Positions 45,713 through 55,445 of a stretch of 64,000 nt of DNA are shown one piece after another. The notes below the pieces were generated by a model that ran no database searches, was not told the DNA's origin, and saw only the letters and a list, made by a program, of their open reading frames with translations. Numbering within the stretch: position 1 is the first letter of the stretch; each line of letters opens with the position of its first letter. Location: NCBI GenBank assembly GCA_903842455.1, contig CAIMLX010000024.1, positions 35,941 to 99,940 on the forward strand, given 5' to 3'. The position numbers and the translations under genes were made by a program. This stretch comes from an uncultured Hyphomicrobiales bacterium (GTDB lineage: Bacteria; Pseudomonadota; Alphaproteobacteria; Rhizobiales; Devosiaceae).

Positions 45713-46186
45713 CTAGCTGTCGGCGTAGGGGTCGGCAATGCCAAGGGTGGCGAGAATTTTCGTTTCGAGCGATTCCATCTTCACCGCATCGGCTTCCTCG
45801 ATGTGGTCGTAGCCCAGCAGATGCAGAAATCCGTGCACGACGAGGTGGGTGAAATGCGCCTCAAGCGCGATCCCCATTTCAGCCGCTTCGGCCTCGACCG
45901 TCTCGCGGGCGAGGGTGATGTCGCCCACCAGACCCATCACCGGAGTGAACGGCTCGAGCTGCGGGAAACTCAGCACGTTGGTGGACTTGTCGAAGCCGCG
46001 CCATTGCCGGTTGAGTTCGCGCTGCTCTGCGTCATCGGTGAGCACCACCGTGATTTCGGCGACCCCGGCGACCCTGGCTTTCGACTGGGTGAGCGCCTCG
46101 TGGATGGCGGTGCCGGCGATCTCCTCGAGACCATCCGGCCAGCCGTCGGCATTGACGACGAAGGCGACTTCGAGCGGTGCTTTCAT
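45713..46186 (-). CDS. ybeY: endoribonuclease YbeY
   Basis: YbeY is a zinc metalloprotein that matures 16S rRNA 3' ends and takes part in ribosome quality control. The 157-residue product has the family metal motif HLVVHGFLHLLGYDH (three histidines) and the upstream LNRQWRGFDKSTNVLSFP. The ATG at 46186 gives the normal length. It lies 31 bases downstream of phoH, and 49 bases before corC, in the same operon. Confidence 0.95.
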   Translation of the reverse strand: MKAPLEVAFVVNADGWPDGLEEIAGTAIHEALTQSKARVAGVAEITVVLTDDAEQRELNRQWRGFDKSTNVLSFPQLEPFTPVMGLVGDITLARETVEAEAAEMGIALEAHFTHLVVHGFLHLLGYDHIEEADAVKMESLETKILATLGIADPYADS

Positions 46187-46217
46187 CAGACGAGAATCCG
46201 CAAGCCAAAGATCCGCA

Positions 46218-47261
46218 TCAGGTCCGGTCGTGCCCGGCGTTCTGCGCGGCGAGCTTGTGCGCCGTGTCGGCCTCGTAGGCGCGCACGATGCGGCCGACGA
46301 GAGCGTGACGGACCACGTCCTTGTCGTTGAAGCGGGAGATGTGCACGCCCTCGACGCCGTCAAGCAGCTTCACCGCCTCGATCAGCCCGGATTTTTCGCC
46401 GCGCGGCAGATCGACCTGGGTCGGATCGCCCGTGACGATCATCTTGGAGTTCTCGCCCAAGCGGGTGAGGAACATCTTCATCTGCATCGAGGTGGTGTTC
46501 TGCGCCTCGTCGAGGATAACCACGGCGTTGGCCAGCGTGCGGCCGCGCATGAAGGCGAGCGGCGCCACTTCGATGATGCCCGAGGTGATGCAGCGCTCCA
46601 CATGCTCGGGGCGCATCATGTCGTATAGCGCGTCGTAGAGGGGGCGGAGATAGGGATCGACCTTGTCCTTCATGTCGCCGGGCAGGAAGCCGAGGCGCTC
46701 GCCGGCTTCGACGGCCGGGCGGGAAAGGATGATGCGGTTGATGTCGCCGCGTTCGAGCAGCGAGGCGGCGTGGGCCACGGCAAGATAGGTCTTGCCGGTG
46801 CCGGCCGGGCCGACGCCGAACACCAGTTCGGCCCGGTCCATGGCGCGCATGTAAGCGTCCTGCGCCGGGGTGCGGGCGACGATGGTGGCCTTGCGGGTGG
46901 CGATCTGCGCCATCCGGACCTTGCCCTTCTTTTCGAGCGTCGGCAGCGTCAGCTGGCTGTCCTCGGTCTGGATCATGCGGATGACCGCATCGACCATCGC
47001 TACATCGATGGCAGAGCCTTCCTCAAGCTGGCCATAGAGCGATTCAAGGACGCGCCGCGCCTGATCGACGGCGCTTGCGGGGCCCTTGAGCATGACGTGG
47101 TTGCCGCGCGGCGTCGCCTGCACGATCATCCGCTGTTCGATCAGGGCGAGGTGCTGGTCGAAGTCGCCGTAGAGCTGGGCGGCCAGCCGGTTGTCTTCGA
47201 AGGCGAGTTCAAGCTGCGAGGAATGAGAGTTGTCGGTCGTCGGGGACACGTGCCTACTCAA
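46218..47261 (-). CDS. phoH: PhoH-like ATPase
   Basis: A 347-residue PhoH family protein with a KH-like N-terminal region and a P-loop core: Walker A GPAGTGKTYLAVA, RPAVEAGERLGFLPGD, Walker B VILDEAQNTT and the GDPTQVDLPRGEKSGL motif. PhoH proteins are RNA-associated ATPases linked to YbeY. The start is uncertain: the TTG at 47261 has AGGAG at good spacing, GTG 47249 and TTG 47312 are alternatives. It sits between miaB and ybeY as in most Hyphomicrobiales, supporting a shared RNA-processing function. Confidence 0.93.
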   Translation of the reverse strand: MSRHVSPTTDNSHSSQLELAFEDNRLAAQLYGDFDQHLALIEQRMIVQATPRGNHVMLKGPASAVDQARRVLESLYGQLEEGSAIDVAMVDAVIRMIQTEDSQLTLPTLEKKGKVRMAQIATRKATIVARTPAQDAYMRAMDRAELVFGVGPAGTGKTYLAVAHAASLLERGDINRIILSRPAVEAGERLGFLPGDMKDKVDPYLRPLYDALYDMMRPEHVERCITSGIIEVAPLAFMRGRTLANAVVILDEAQNTTSMQMKMFLTRLGENSKMIVTGDPTQVDLPRGEKSGLIEAVKLLDGVEGVHISRFNDKDVVRHALVGRIVRAYEADTAHKLAAQNAGHDRT

Positions 47262-47344
47262 ATCGCTGGGGCTCCTGGCGTTGTCACGCGGCCGAACCGA
47301 AAAAGTCTCCAACTTTTTCTGGCCACGCTCCGAGGGTTACGGCC

Positions 47345-48766
47345 CTATATCTGGGCCGCTGAGGCTTGAGACTCAAGCACGCTAACAGGATTCCGTTCCA
47401 CGTCTGTGACAATCTTGCCGATCAGCGAGTTATTCCTCGCCTCGACGATTTCGACCGAAACGATGTGCCCGATCAGCCGCTCCGGCCCATCCATATGCAC
47501 GGCCTGCAGGTAAGGCGTGCGGCCGCCGATCTGGCCAGGCTGGCGGCCGGGCTTTTCGATCAGCACGGGTACGGTGCGGCCGACGGTGGAGCGCAGAAAC
47601 TCGCGCATCTGCAGGTTGATCTGCTCGTTGAGCCGGTTGAGCCGCTCGGTCTTGATCGCTTCGTCGACCTGCCCGTCCATGGTGGCGCCCGGGGTGCCGG
47701 GGCGGATCGAGTATTTGAAGGTGTAGGCCGAGGCGTAGCCGACCTGGCGCACCAGTTGCATGGTGGCCTCGAAGTCCTCGTCGGTCTCGCCGGGGAAGCC
47801 GACGATGAAATCGCCCGACATCGCCATGTCCGGCCGCGCCGCCTTGATGCGGTCGATCACGGCCAGGTACTCGGCGGCAGTGTGACGGCGGTTCATTGCC
47901 TTGAGGATGTGGTCGGAACCTGACTGCACGGGGAGGTGCAGGTAGGGCATCAGCGCCTCGAGGTCGCGATGCATCTCGATCAGCTCGTCGCTCATGTCGA
48001 GCGGGTGCGAGGTGGTGTAGCGGATGCGGGCGATGCCGGGGATCAGCGACAGCCGGTAGCAGAGTTCGCCGAGCCCGACGGTGCGACCGCGCGCATCGAG
48101 CCCGTGCCAGGCGTTGACGTTCTGGCCGAGCAGCGTCAGCTCGCGCACGCCGCCATCGGCCAGCGTTTCGGCCTCGCGCAGCACCTGTTCGAGCGGGCGG
48201 CTGGTTTCGGCACCGCGCGTATAGGGCACGACGCAGAACGAGCAGAACTTGTCGCAGCCCTCCTGCACCGTCAGGAACGCCGTCAGCCCGCGCGACCGCG
48301 TCACCGCCTTGGTGGCCGCCGGCAGGTGGGCGAACTTGTCCTCTTCGGGGAAATCGGTGTCGACCACCCGGGCGCCGTTATGGGCGCGCGCCAGCAGCTC
48401 CGGCAGCCGGTGATAGCTCTGCGGCCCGAACACCAGGTTCACCGCCGGGGCGCGGCGGACGATCTCGTCGCCCTCGGCCTGCGCCACGCAACCGGCAACG
48501 CCGATCATCAGGTCGCCGCCGGTCAGCCGCCGCTCGTCGCGCATTTCGCGCAGTCGCCCGATCTCGGAAAACACCTTCTCGGAGGCCTTCTCGCGGATGT
48601 GGCAGGTGTTGAGCACCACCAGGTCCGCATCCTCCATGGCCTGCACCGGCTCATAGCCGTGCGGCGCCAGGGCGTCCGCCATGCGGTCGCTGTCATAGAC
48701 GTTCATCTGGCACCCGTAGGTCTTGATGAACAGCTTCTTGGGCGCGGGCAGCAGGGTATCGGTCAT
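47345..48766 (-). CDS. miaB: tRNA-2-methylthio-N6-dimethylallyladenosine synthase
   Basis: MiaB adds the methylthio group to i6A37 of tRNAs. The 473-residue radical SAM enzyme has the N-terminal cluster cysteines in [14 protein letters not shown] and AGCVAQAEG, the radical SAM CxxxCxxC in [17 protein letters not shown], and a C-terminal TRAM domain. All six cysteines are present, so both 4Fe-4S clusters should form. It heads the minus-strand block and is divergent from aroC, with a 109-base shared upstream region. Confidence 0.96.
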   Translation of the reverse strand: MTDTLLPAPKKLFIKTYGCQMNVYDSDRMADALAPHGYEPVQAMEDADLVVLNTCHIREKASEKVFSEIGRLREMRDERRLTGGDLMIGVAGCVAQAEGDEIVRRAPAVNLVFGPQSYHRLPELLARAHNGARVVDTDFPEEDKFAHLPAATKAVTRSRGLTAFLTVQEGCDKFCSFCVVPYTRGAETSRPLEQVLREAETLADGGVRELTLLGQNVNAWHGLDARGRTVGLGELCYRLSLIPGIARIRYTTSHPLDMSDELIEMHRDLEALMPYLHLPVQSGSDHILKAMNRRHTAAEYLAVIDRIKAARPDMAMSGDFIVGFPGETDEDFEATMQLVRQVGYASAYTFKYSIRPGTPGATMDGQVDEAIKTERLNRLNEQINLQMREFLRSTVGRTVPVLIEKPGRQPGQIGGRTPYLQAVHMDGPERLIGHIVSVEIVEARNNSLIGKIVTDVERNPVSVLESQASAAQI

Positions 48767-48875
48767 GGCCGGGTGAATACACCTTCAGGCCGCCCTGTGC
48801 AAAGCACGCGGCGCTGAAGATTGACGCCGCCGCTCCGGACCCCCTAGAACCGCCTGACCTTCGCGGGGTACGTCC

Positions 48876-49982
48876 ATGTCGTTCAATACCTTCGGCCACC
48901 TGTTCCGTTTCACCACCTGGGGCGAAAGCCACGGGCCGGCGCTCGGCGTCGTGGTGGATGGCTGCCCGCCGGGGCTGCCGATCTCGGCCGAAATGATCCA
49001 GCGCGATCTCGACCGCCGGAAGCCAGGGCAGAGCCGCTTCACCACGCAGCGACGCGAGGACGACGCGGTGCGGATCCTGTCGGGCGCGTTCGAGGATGAA
49101 AGCGACGGGCTGCTGAAGACCACCGGCACGCCGATCTCGCTCATGATCGAGAACACCGACCAGCGCTCGAAGGACTATTCCGAGATCAAGGACAAGTACC
49201 GGCCGGGCCACGCCGATTTCACCTACCAGCAGAAATACGGGATTCGCGACTACAAGGGTTCGGGGCGGGCCTCGGCGCGCGAGACGGCGGCGCGGGTTGC
49301 GGCCGGGGCGGTGGCGCGGCTGGTGATCCCCAATGTCACGGTGCGGGCGAGCCTCGTGCAGGTGGGGCCGCACAAGATAGACTACTCGCGCTTCGACTGG
49401 GATCAGGTCGATCATAACCCGTTCTATTGCGCCGATCCGGTCGCGGCGCAGGAGTGGGAGGGCTATCTCGATGGCGTCCGCAAGGCGGGCAACTCGGTGG
49501 GCGCCATCATCGAGGTGGTGGCAGAGGGCGTGCCGCCGGGCTGGGGGGCACCGATCTACGGCAAGCTCAGCGCAGACCTTGCCTCGGCGATGATGTCGAT
49601 CAATGCGGTGAAGGGTGTCGAGATCGGCGAGGGGATGCACGCGGCAGAGCTGACCGGCACCGAGAATGCCGACGAGATGCGGGCCGGCAACCAGGGACCG
49701 TATTTCAAGTCCAACCATGCCGGCGGCATCCTTGGCGGCATCTCGAACGGCGACCCGATCGTGGTGCGCTTTGCAGTGAAGCCGACCTCGTCGATCATCA
49801 CGCCGCGCGAAAGCGTGACCGTGCGCAACGAGAATACCGAGGTGGTGACCAAGGGCCGGCACGACCCGTGCGTCGGCATTCGCGCCGTGCCAATCGGCGA
49901 GGCGATGATGGCCGTGGTGCTGGCAGACCACTACCTGCGGCACCGCGGGCAGACCGGGCGCGACGGCGGGATCGGGTACTAG
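48876..49982 (+). CDS. aroC: chorismate synthase
   Basis: AroC makes chorismate from 5-enolpyruvylshikimate 3-phosphate, the last shared step of aromatic amino acid synthesis, with reduced FMN. The 368-residue product has the three family signatures: [18 protein letters not shown] at the N-terminus, the middle [20 protein letters not shown] and the later [20 protein letters not shown], and the C-terminal [17 protein letters not shown]. Length is normal. Its stop TAG lies within CTAG, and the convergent tlyA uses the complementary CTAG as its own stop. Confidence 0.97.
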   Translation: MSFNTFGHLFRFTTWGESHGPALGVVVDGCPPGLPISAEMIQRDLDRRKPGQSRFTTQRREDDAVRILSGAFEDESDGLLKTTGTPISLMIENTDQRSKDYSEIKDKYRPGHADFTYQQKYGIRDYKGSGRASARETAARVAAGAVARLVIPNVTVRASLVQVGPHKIDYSRFDWDQVDHNPFYCADPVAAQEWEGYLDGVRKAGNSVGAIIEVVAEGVPPGWGAPIYGKLSADLASAMMSINAVKGVEIGEGMHAAELTGTENADEMRAGNQGPYFKSNHAGGILGGISNGDPIVVRFAVKPTSSIITPRESVTVRNENTEVVTKGRHDPCVGIRAVPIGEAMMAVVLADHYLRHRGQTGRDGGIGY

Positions 49983-50716
49983 CGGCGACGGAAACCGGCG
50001 ACGGTTTCACGGTTGCCGTCGCCCCCGGCGATCGGCGAGGTGACGGAAAAGCTGCTGTCCCAGCCGGCTTCGGCCATGGCCGTGACGATGCGCTGCACCG
50101 CCGCTTCGATGGCGACGGGGTCGGTAACGATGCCGCCCTTGCCGACATGTTCGCGCCCGACCTCGAACTGCGGCTTGATCAACATCACCGCGACCGCGTC
50201 GGGGGTGCAGAGGGTCAGCACAGGAAAAATGACCTTGAGGACGGACACGAAGCTGAGGTCGGAGACGATGATCTCGACCGGCTCGGGGATCAGGTCGCGG
50301 GTGAGGTCGCGACCGTTGACGCCTTCGAGGCTTGTTACACGTGAATCATGCCTGAGGCTTTCGTGCAGCTGGCCGTGGCCGACATCGACGGCGTAGACGT
50401 GGCGGGCGCCGCGTTCGAGCAGCACCTGGGTGAAGCCGCCGGTCGAGGCGCCGAGATCAAGGCAGGTTCTCCCCGTGGGGTCGATGCGCCCTGCATCCAG
50501 ACCGGCGATCAGCTTCAGCGCGGAGCGGGAGACATAGCCGGCGGCGGGATCATAAAGTGTTATGATGTCAGTCGTGCCCACCGGCTGATGGGGCTTGCTG
50601 GCGACGATGCCGTTCACTTCCACGGTGCCGCGCAGGATGGCGTCGCGGGCGCGGGCGCGGCTGGGGGTCAGGCCGCGCGCTTCGAGCGCCTGATCGAGAC
50701 GGATGCGTTCGGACAC
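49979..50716 (-). CDS. tlyA: TlyA family rRNA 2'-O-methyltransferase
   Basis: A 245-residue protein with an N-terminal S4 RNA-binding domain (about residues 3-62) and an FtsJ-type methyltransferase domain with the SAM loop [18 protein letters not shown], the DVGHGQL motif and [17 protein letters not shown]. TlyA proteins methylate cytidines in 16S and 23S rRNA; some are also called hemolysin A. The GTG at 50716 lies inside the extended end of xseB and would be just five bases after the stop that xseB appears to have lost. Convergent overlap with aroC is four bases. Confidence 0.92.
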   Translation of the reverse strand: MSERIRLDQALEARGLTPSRARARDAILRGTVEVNGIVASKPHQPVGTTDIITLYDPAAGYVSRSALKLIAGLDAGRIDPTGRTCLDLGASTGGFTQVLLERGARHVYAVDVGHGQLHESLRHDSRVTSLEGVNGRDLTRDLIPEPVEIIVSDLSFVSVLKVIFPVLTLCTPDAVAVMLIKPQFEVGREHVGKGGIVTDPVAIEAAVQRIVTAMAEAGWDSSFSVTSPIAGGDGNRETVAGFRRR

Positions 50717-50969
50717 GGCGTGACTGGGGATCGAGCGGCTCGGTGCCGACCGGCTGGCCGCCGCGCAGGGTGATCTTCTCGATGCGCATCTCGGCGGCCT
50801 TCAGCAACGCTTCGCAATGCGCCTTCAGGGCTTCGCCGCGTTCGTAGATGGCGATCGACTCGGCGAGCGGCGCTTGGCCGCTCTCGAGTTTGCCGACGAT
50901 GCCTTCGAGCTCCTTGAGCGCCGTCTCGAAGCTCATGGCCTTGATGTCGTCGAACGGAGAATCGGCCAT
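50568..50969 (-). CDS. xseB: exodeoxyribonuclease VII small subunit with extended C-terminus
   Basis: XseB is the small subunit of exonuclease VII, which degrades single-stranded DNA. Residues 1-82 are a normal Xse[21 protein letters not shown], then [26 protein letters not shown] and the typical end GTEPLDPQ. Related proteins stop here at about 80-85 residues. In this gene codon 83 is TCA (complement of 50721-50723), and a TGA there would give the usual end five bases before the tlyA start. Instead the frame runs on for 50 basic, arginine- and proline-rich residues inside tlyA in another frame. The tail has no domain character. It is probably a stop-loss variant, functional or not. Confidence 0.88.
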   Translation of the reverse strand: MADSPFDDIKAMSFETALKELEGIVGKLESGQAPLAESIAIYERGEALKAHCEALLKAAEMRIEKITLRGGQPVGTEPLDPQSRRVRTHPSRSGARSARPDPQPRPRPRRHPARHRGSERHRRQQAPSAGGHD

Positions 50970-51000
50970 GGCTGGGCTCCTCTATAGGCGGTTGGTCTTG

Positions 51001-51930
51001 CTAGCCCGCAGCCATCAAAGATTCAACATGCGCGGCGACGCCGGTGGCCAGACCCTGCCGGTCGTATCCGCCCTCCAGCATCGAGACCACCCGCCCGTCG
51101 CAAAGCCGCGTGGCGATGTGGCAGAGCCGTTCGGTCAGCCAGGCAAAGTCCTCCGGCCGCCAGTTGAGGCCGGCGAGCGGGTCGCGGTAATCGGCGTCGA
51201 AACCGGCGGAGATCAGCAGGAAATCGGGGTTGAAGGCCTCGAGCGCCGGGAAAATTCGCGCCTCGTAGGCTGCGCGCATTTCGGCGCCGCCGGTGCCGGC
51301 CGCCAGCGTGGCGTTGCAGATATTGCCGACGCCGGTAAAGCTTTCGGGACCGGTGCCTGGATAGAGCGGCCACTGGTGCGACGAGGCGTAGAACACTGTC
51401 GGGTCGTCCTGGAAGATATTCTCGGTACCGTTGCCGTGGTGCACGTCAAAATCGACGATGGCCACCCGCTCGGCCCCGAACTTGCGCTGCGCCTCGCGCG
51501 CCACCACGGCGATGGTGTTGACGAGGCAGAAGCCCATCGGCCGATCGTGCTCGGCGTGATGGCCGGGCGGACGCACGGCGCAGAAGGCGTTGCGGACGCT
51601 GCCCAGCGCCACTTCTTCGAGCGCCAGCAAGCCGGCGCCGAGCGCCGTCGCCGCCGCATCGAGCGAGCCGGACGAAATGAAGGTGTCCTCGTCGATCCGC
51701 GCGATGCCTTCGGCGGGCCGAGCCTGCGCCAGTTGCCGCAGGTAGTCGCCGGGGTGCACGAGTTCGGCGAGCGTGAGATCACCCGACGGGGCGTCCATGC
51801 GTTTCAGCGCGGCGAACCTGTCGTGGCTGAGGGCCTCCTCCACCGCGCGGATGCGGTCGGGCCGCTCCGGGTGTCCGGCTGGGGTGACGTGGCTGTCGAA
51901 ATTGCGCTGGGAAACGAGCAGAGTGGTCAT
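51001..51930 (-). CDS. histone deacetylase family protein (AcuC-like)
   Basis: A 309-residue arginase/deacetylase-fold zinc hydrolase. Active-site motifs are RPPGHHAEHDRPMGFCLVN (paired histidines), VDFDVHHGNGTE (zinc aspartate and histidine), SAGFDADYRDPL (second zinc aspartate) and EGGYD. Bacterial members deacetylate polyamines, small acetyl amides or lysine side chains; this one is close in form to the acetoin utilisation and HdaH-like group. The ATG at 51930 leads directly into the conserved start. It is 31 bases upstream of xseB on the same strand, a neighbourhood seen in other Hyphomicrobiales. Divergent from tsaC. Confidence 0.9.
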   Translation of the reverse strand: MTTLLVSQRNFDSHVTPAGHPERPDRIRAVEEALSHDRFAALKRMDAPSGDLTLAELVHPGDYLRQLAQARPAEGIARIDEDTFISSGSLDAAATALGAGLLALEEVALGSVRNAFCAVRPPGHHAEHDRPMGFCLVNTIAVVAREAQRKFGAERVAIVDFDVHHGNGTENIFQDDPTVFYASSHQWPLYPGTGPESFTGVGNICNATLAAGTGGAEMRAAYEARIFPALEAFNPDFLLISAGFDADYRDPLAGLNWRPEDFAWLTERLCHIATRLCDGRVVSMLEGGYDRQGLATGVAAHVESLMAAG

Positions 51931-52018
51931 GAAGGGCCGCCGATTGCCGGTGAAGCTTGACGTTCTGGCGCCGCAGTTGTCAAACGGCCGGCAACAGAAC
52001 CCGTTCATAACCGCTGAT

Positions 52019-52948
52019 ATGCCGACCGGCACCGCCTATACCCGCTCCGACATCCCGCACCTCGCCGCCCTACTGCGGCAGGGTGAGGTCGTGGCGTTTC
52101 CGACCGAGACGGTCTACGGGCTTGGGGCCGATGCGACCAATTCCGACGCGGTGCTCAGGATCTATGAGACCAAGGGCCGGCCGCGCTTCAACCCGCTGAT
52201 CGTCCATGTCGCCGACCTCGCCATGGCCGAGCAACTGGCGGAGTTCAGTCCGCTCGCCCGGAAACTGGCCGGTTTCTGGCCCGGTCCGCTGACTTTGGTG
52301 CTGCCGCGCAAGCCCGATGCGGGGCTCAGCGACATTGCCACGGCGGGACTCGATACGGTGGGCATCCGCATCCCGAACCATCCGCTGGCGCAGGAACTGA
52401 TCCGGGCTGCCGGCCGGCCGCTGGCCGCGCCAAGCGCCAATCCCTCGGGGCGCCTGTCGCCGACTACGGCGGCGCAGGTGCTGAAGGGGTTCGGCGGCCG
52501 TGTGCCGGTGCTGGATGGCGGGGCGGCCGATGCCGGGGTCGAGTCGACCATCCTCGCGGTCACCGGCGACACCGTCACCCAGTTGCGAGCGGGCGCCCTG
52601 CCCCGCGACGCGATCGAGGCGCTGATCGGCCGCCCCGTGGCCATCGCCGAGGACGGTGGGCCGGTTACCGCGCCCGGCATGCTGGCGAGCCACTATGCGC
52701 CGAACGCGCGACTTCGGATTCACGTGGAACATCCGGAGCCGGGCGAGGCGTATCTGGCGTTCGGCGATCGGCCCGGGACGCTGAACCTCAGCCCCACCGG
52801 CGACCTGCGCGAGGCGGCGCGCAACCTGTTCGCCATGCTGCACCAGCTCGATGCGGCGGCGGAACGTATCGCCGTGGCACCAATTCCGGATAACGGGCTC
52901 GGCGAGGCGATCAATGATCGGCTGAAGCGGGCGGCGGCGCCGCGCTGA
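52019..52948 (+). CDS. tsaC: threonylcarbamoyl-AMP synthase
   Basis: A 309-residue Sua5/YrdC/YciO protein that makes threonylcarbamoyl-AMP for the t6A37 modification of tRNA. The YrdC domain (about residues 10-195) carries FPTETVYGLGADATN, the ETKGRPRFNPLIVHV nucleotide-binding segment and APSANPSGRLSPT. The C-terminal 100 residues with PGMLASHYAPNARL form a Sua5 domain, so this is the long Sua5-type form and not the short TsaC form. The ATG at 52019 is the first plausible start after the divergent deacetylase. No t6A partners (TsaB, TsaD, TsaE) adjoin it. Confidence 0.93.
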   Translation: MPTGTAYTRSDIPHLAALLRQGEVVAFPTETVYGLGADATNSDAVLRIYETKGRPRFNPLIVHVADLAMAEQLAEFSPLARKLAGFWPGPLTLVLPRKPDAGLSDIATAGLDTVGIRIPNHPLAQELIRAAGRPLAAPSANPSGRLSPTTAAQVLKGFGGRVPVLDGGAADAGVESTILAVTGDTVTQLRAGALPRDAIEALIGRPVAIAEDGGPVTAPGMLASHYAPNARLRIHVEHPEPGEAYLAFGDRPGTLNLSPTGDLREAARNLFAMLHQLDAAAERIAVAPIPDNGLGEAINDRLKRAAAPR

Positions 52949-52991
52949 CGCGATCTTGTGATCGATCCGCTCGCCGTCAATGACGGATTTT

Positions 52992-53014
52992 TAAGCCATC
53001 AGCGGCTTAGTTTT
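52992..53014 (+). terminator. weak hairpin with T run between tsaC and the HD-GYP gene
   Basis: TAAGCC-ATCAGC-GGCTTA followed by GTTTT lies 44 bases after the tsaC stop and ends only five bases before the HD-GYP start codon. It could end the tsaC transcript; if it forms on the downstream message it would sit where the ribosome site should be. Confidence 0.35.
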
Positions 53015-53018
53015 CCGC

Positions 53019-54383
53019 ATGTCTGTCGAACCAATCAGCACCAAGGTCGGGCTGGCCGAACTGGTCAGCGCCCTCAGCCATGCCCTCGACATCACCGAAG
53101 GGCAGCCGGCGGGCCATGGCGTGCGCTGCTGCTGGATCGGCATGCAGCTCGGCGAAGCGCTGGGCTACGATACTGCGACGCTCGGCGACCTCTACTACGC
53201 GCTGCTGCTCAAGGACGTGGGCTGCAGCTCGAATGCGGCACGCATCTGCGAGCTCTATCTCGCGGACGACCTGAACTTCAAAAGCGACTTCAAGCAGGTG
53301 GATCACGCGCTGCCGCAGATCCTGCGCTTCGTGCTGTCGCATACGGGGCTCAAGGCCGGCCTCGCCGAACGCTTCCGCTCGATCCTCAACATCGCGATCA
53401 ATGGCGGTGCGATTTCGCGCGAGATGATCGAGACGCGCTGCACGCGCGGCGCCGAGATTGCCCGGCAGATGCGGTTCTCGGAGGCTGTCGCCGGGGCCAT
53501 CCTCGATCTCGACGAACACTGGAACGGCGCCGGCCAGCCGCTCGGCAAGGCCGGACCGGAGATTTCGCCGCTGGCGCAACTGGCGCTGCTGGCGCAGGTG
53601 GTAGACGTGTTCTTCATGAGCTCGGGGCCGGAGGCCGCGATGCGCGAGATCGAACGCCGCGCCGGCACCTGGTTCAACCCCGAACATACCGCGCTGTTTC
53701 TTCGGATCGCGCGCGACCAGCAGTTCTGGGCCACACTCGCGGCGCCCGATCTCGACCAGTGGGTGATCGCGCTCGAGCCGCAGAAGCGCTCCATCATCGT
53801 CGATGACGACTATCTCGATGAAATTGCTGCCGCCTTCGCCAAGGTGGTCGACGCCAAGAGCCCTTATACCAGCGGCCATTCGGATCGGGTGGCGCTGTTC
53901 GCCGACATGATCGCCGAGCAGCTGGGGTTTTCCGACGATCGCCGGCGCTGGCTGAAGCGCGCCGCGCTGCTGCACGATATCGGCAAACTCGGGGTCTCCA
54001 ACCAGATCCTCGACAAGCCGGGGAAGCCCGACGAGGAAGAGTGGGCGGCGATCCGCCGCCATCCGGCGCTGGGCGAAACCATCCTCAGGCGGATCGGCGC
54101 TTTCGCCGAACTGGCGCGGGTGGCGGGTGCGCATCACGAGCGGCTGGACGGCAAGGGCTATCCGCGGGGCCTCGATGCCGCCTCCATCGACCTCGAGACG
54201 CGGATCGTCACGACCGCCGACATTTTTGACGCGCTCACAGCCGAGCGGCCCTATCGGGCGGCGATGCCCGTGAGCAAGGCGTTCGCCATCATGGACGGGG
54301 ACGTGGGCACTGCGCTCGATCCGGTTTGCCTCGCCGCGCTGAAACGCGGCCTCGAGGCGGTGGAGCAGGCAGCAGCGGCTTAG
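53019..54383 (+). CDS. HD-GYP domain phosphodiesterase with degenerate N-terminal HD domain
   Basis: A 454-residue protein. The C-terminal part (about residues 270-430) is a complete HD-GYP domain: TSGHSDRVA, LLHDIGKLGVSN, ILDKPGKPDEEEW, HHERLDGKGYP and ADIFDALTAERPYR, the motifs of c-di-GMP phosphodiesterases. The N-terminal part resembles a second HD-type domain (GHGVRCCWIGMQLGEALGYD, then YYALLLKDVGCSSNAAR), where the HD pair is replaced by KD, so it is likely a non-catalytic sensor or dimer domain. No membrane helix is visible. A hairpin lies where its ribosome site should be. Its stop overlaps the convergent dnaJ-like gene by four bases. Confidence 0.88.
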   Translation: MSVEPISTKVGLAELVSALSHALDITEGQPAGHGVRCCWIGMQLGEALGYDTATLGDLYYALLLKDVGCSSNAARICELYLADDLNFKSDFKQVDHALPQILRFVLSHTGLKAGLAERFRSILNIAINGGAISREMIETRCTRGAEIARQMRFSEAVAGAILDLDEHWNGAGQPLGKAGPEISPLAQLALLAQVVDVFFMSSGPEAAMREIERRAGTWFNPEHTALFLRIARDQQFWATLAAPDLDQWVIALEPQKRSIIVDDDYLDEIAAAFAKVVDAKSPYTSGHSDRVALFADMIAEQLGFSDDRRRWLKRAALLHDIGKLGVSNQILDKPGKPDEEEWAAIRRHPALGETILRRIGAFAELARVAGAHHERLDGKGYPRGLDAASIDLETRIVTTADIFDALTAERPYRAAMPVSKAFAIMDGDVGTALDPVCLAALKRGLEAVEQAAAA

Positions 54384-55339
54384 TTGTCACGCACCTTGTA
54401 GGGCTTCTGGTCGCGCCAGAAGCGCATCAGGCTTTCGAGGTCGGGGTCGCCCTGTTCGGGCAGGACGACGCGGAGGGTGACGAACAGGTCGCCGGTGCCG
54501 TGCAGGCCCTTGCCCTTCAAGCGTAGCGCCTTGGTGGTGTTGGCGCACGGTGGCAGGTTGAGTTCGACCGAGCCTTCGAGCGTCGGGACGCGGACCTTGC
54601 CGCCGAGCACTGCCTCGTAGAGCGTGATGGGCAGGTCGACGCGCAGGTCGGCGCCATCGCGGCGGAACTGCTTGTGGCGCTCGAACTTGACGGTGACGAT
54701 GGCGTCGCCCGCTTCGCCCGACAGCGGCGAGGCGATGCCCTGCCCCTTGAGGCGGATCTGCTGACCCTCCTCGACCTTCTCGGGCAGCTTGACGTTCAGT
54801 GTCTTGCCGGTGGGCATGCGCAGCGGCACGCTGCCGCCGGCATGCGCCTCTTCGAGCGTGACGGTGGCGGTAAGGTTGAAATCCTCGCCCCGAAGGTTCT
54901 GCGAACGGCCAGGGTTGAAGCCGGCGCCGCCTGCCCCGCCGGCGCCCGAGCCGGTAAACGGGTCCCAGCCGGCGCTGCCGGCGCGCGGGTTGGCGCGCTG
55001 CTGGCCGCCGAAACCGGACATGAATTCCTTGAGGATATCCTCGGCCGAAAAGCCGGCCCCGGCGCCCGGCCCGCCGGGACGCGCGCCAGCACCCCCACGG
55101 AAGCCGCCAAAGCGCGGGCTGCCGTCGGCGTCGATCTCGCCACGGTCATAGGCAGAGCGCTTGGAGGCATCCGACAGGAAGTCGTAAGCCGATGAAATCT
55201 CGGCGAACTTCGCGTGGGCCTTGGGGTCGTCCTGGTTCTGGTCGGGGTGATGCGCCTTGGCGAGCTTGCGGTAGGCGGACTTGAGGTCCTTCTCGCTCAC
55301 CGACTTCTGCACCCCAAGCACGGTGTACGGGTCGCGCAT
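54380..55339 (-). CDS. DnaJ/CbpA-like co-chaperone
   Basis: A 319-residue type II (zinc-finger-free) J-protein. The J domain (residues 2-68: DPYTVLGVQKSVSEKDLKSAYRKLAKAHHPDQN) has the HPD motif that activates DnaK. A long glycine-rich linker with GFGG repeats follows, then two DnaJ C-terminal beta domains (LTATVTLEEAHAGGSVPL and the final RVVLPEQGDPDLE). The form matches CbpA or the DnaJ-like proteins paired with pdxH in Hyphomicrobiales. It is divergent from pdxH with 106 bases between and converges on the HD-GYP gene. Confidence 0.9.
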   Translation of the reverse strand: MRDPYTVLGVQKSVSEKDLKSAYRKLAKAHHPDQNQDDPKAHAKFAEISSAYDFLSDASKRSAYDRGEIDADGSPRFGGFRGGAGARPGGPGAGAGFSAEDILKEFMSGFGGQQRANPRAGSAGWDPFTGSGAGGAGGAGFNPGRSQNLRGEDFNLTATVTLEEAHAGGSVPLRMPTGKTLNVKLPEKVEEGQQIRLKGQGIASPLSGEAGDAIVTVKFERHKQFRRDGADLRVDLPITLYEAVLGGKVRVPTLEGSVELNLPPCANTTKALRLKGKGLHGTGDLFVTLRVVLPEQGDPDLESLMRFWRDQKPYKVRDN

Positions 55340-55445
55340 GGGTTCTTTCAGATTGGTCGCCGGAGGGGTTTGCTTTCGGGCCCGGCCCCCTCCTATATGG
55401 CGACGCATACCGGGCTTGTCCAGACCGGGTGGAGGGCTGAGAATC

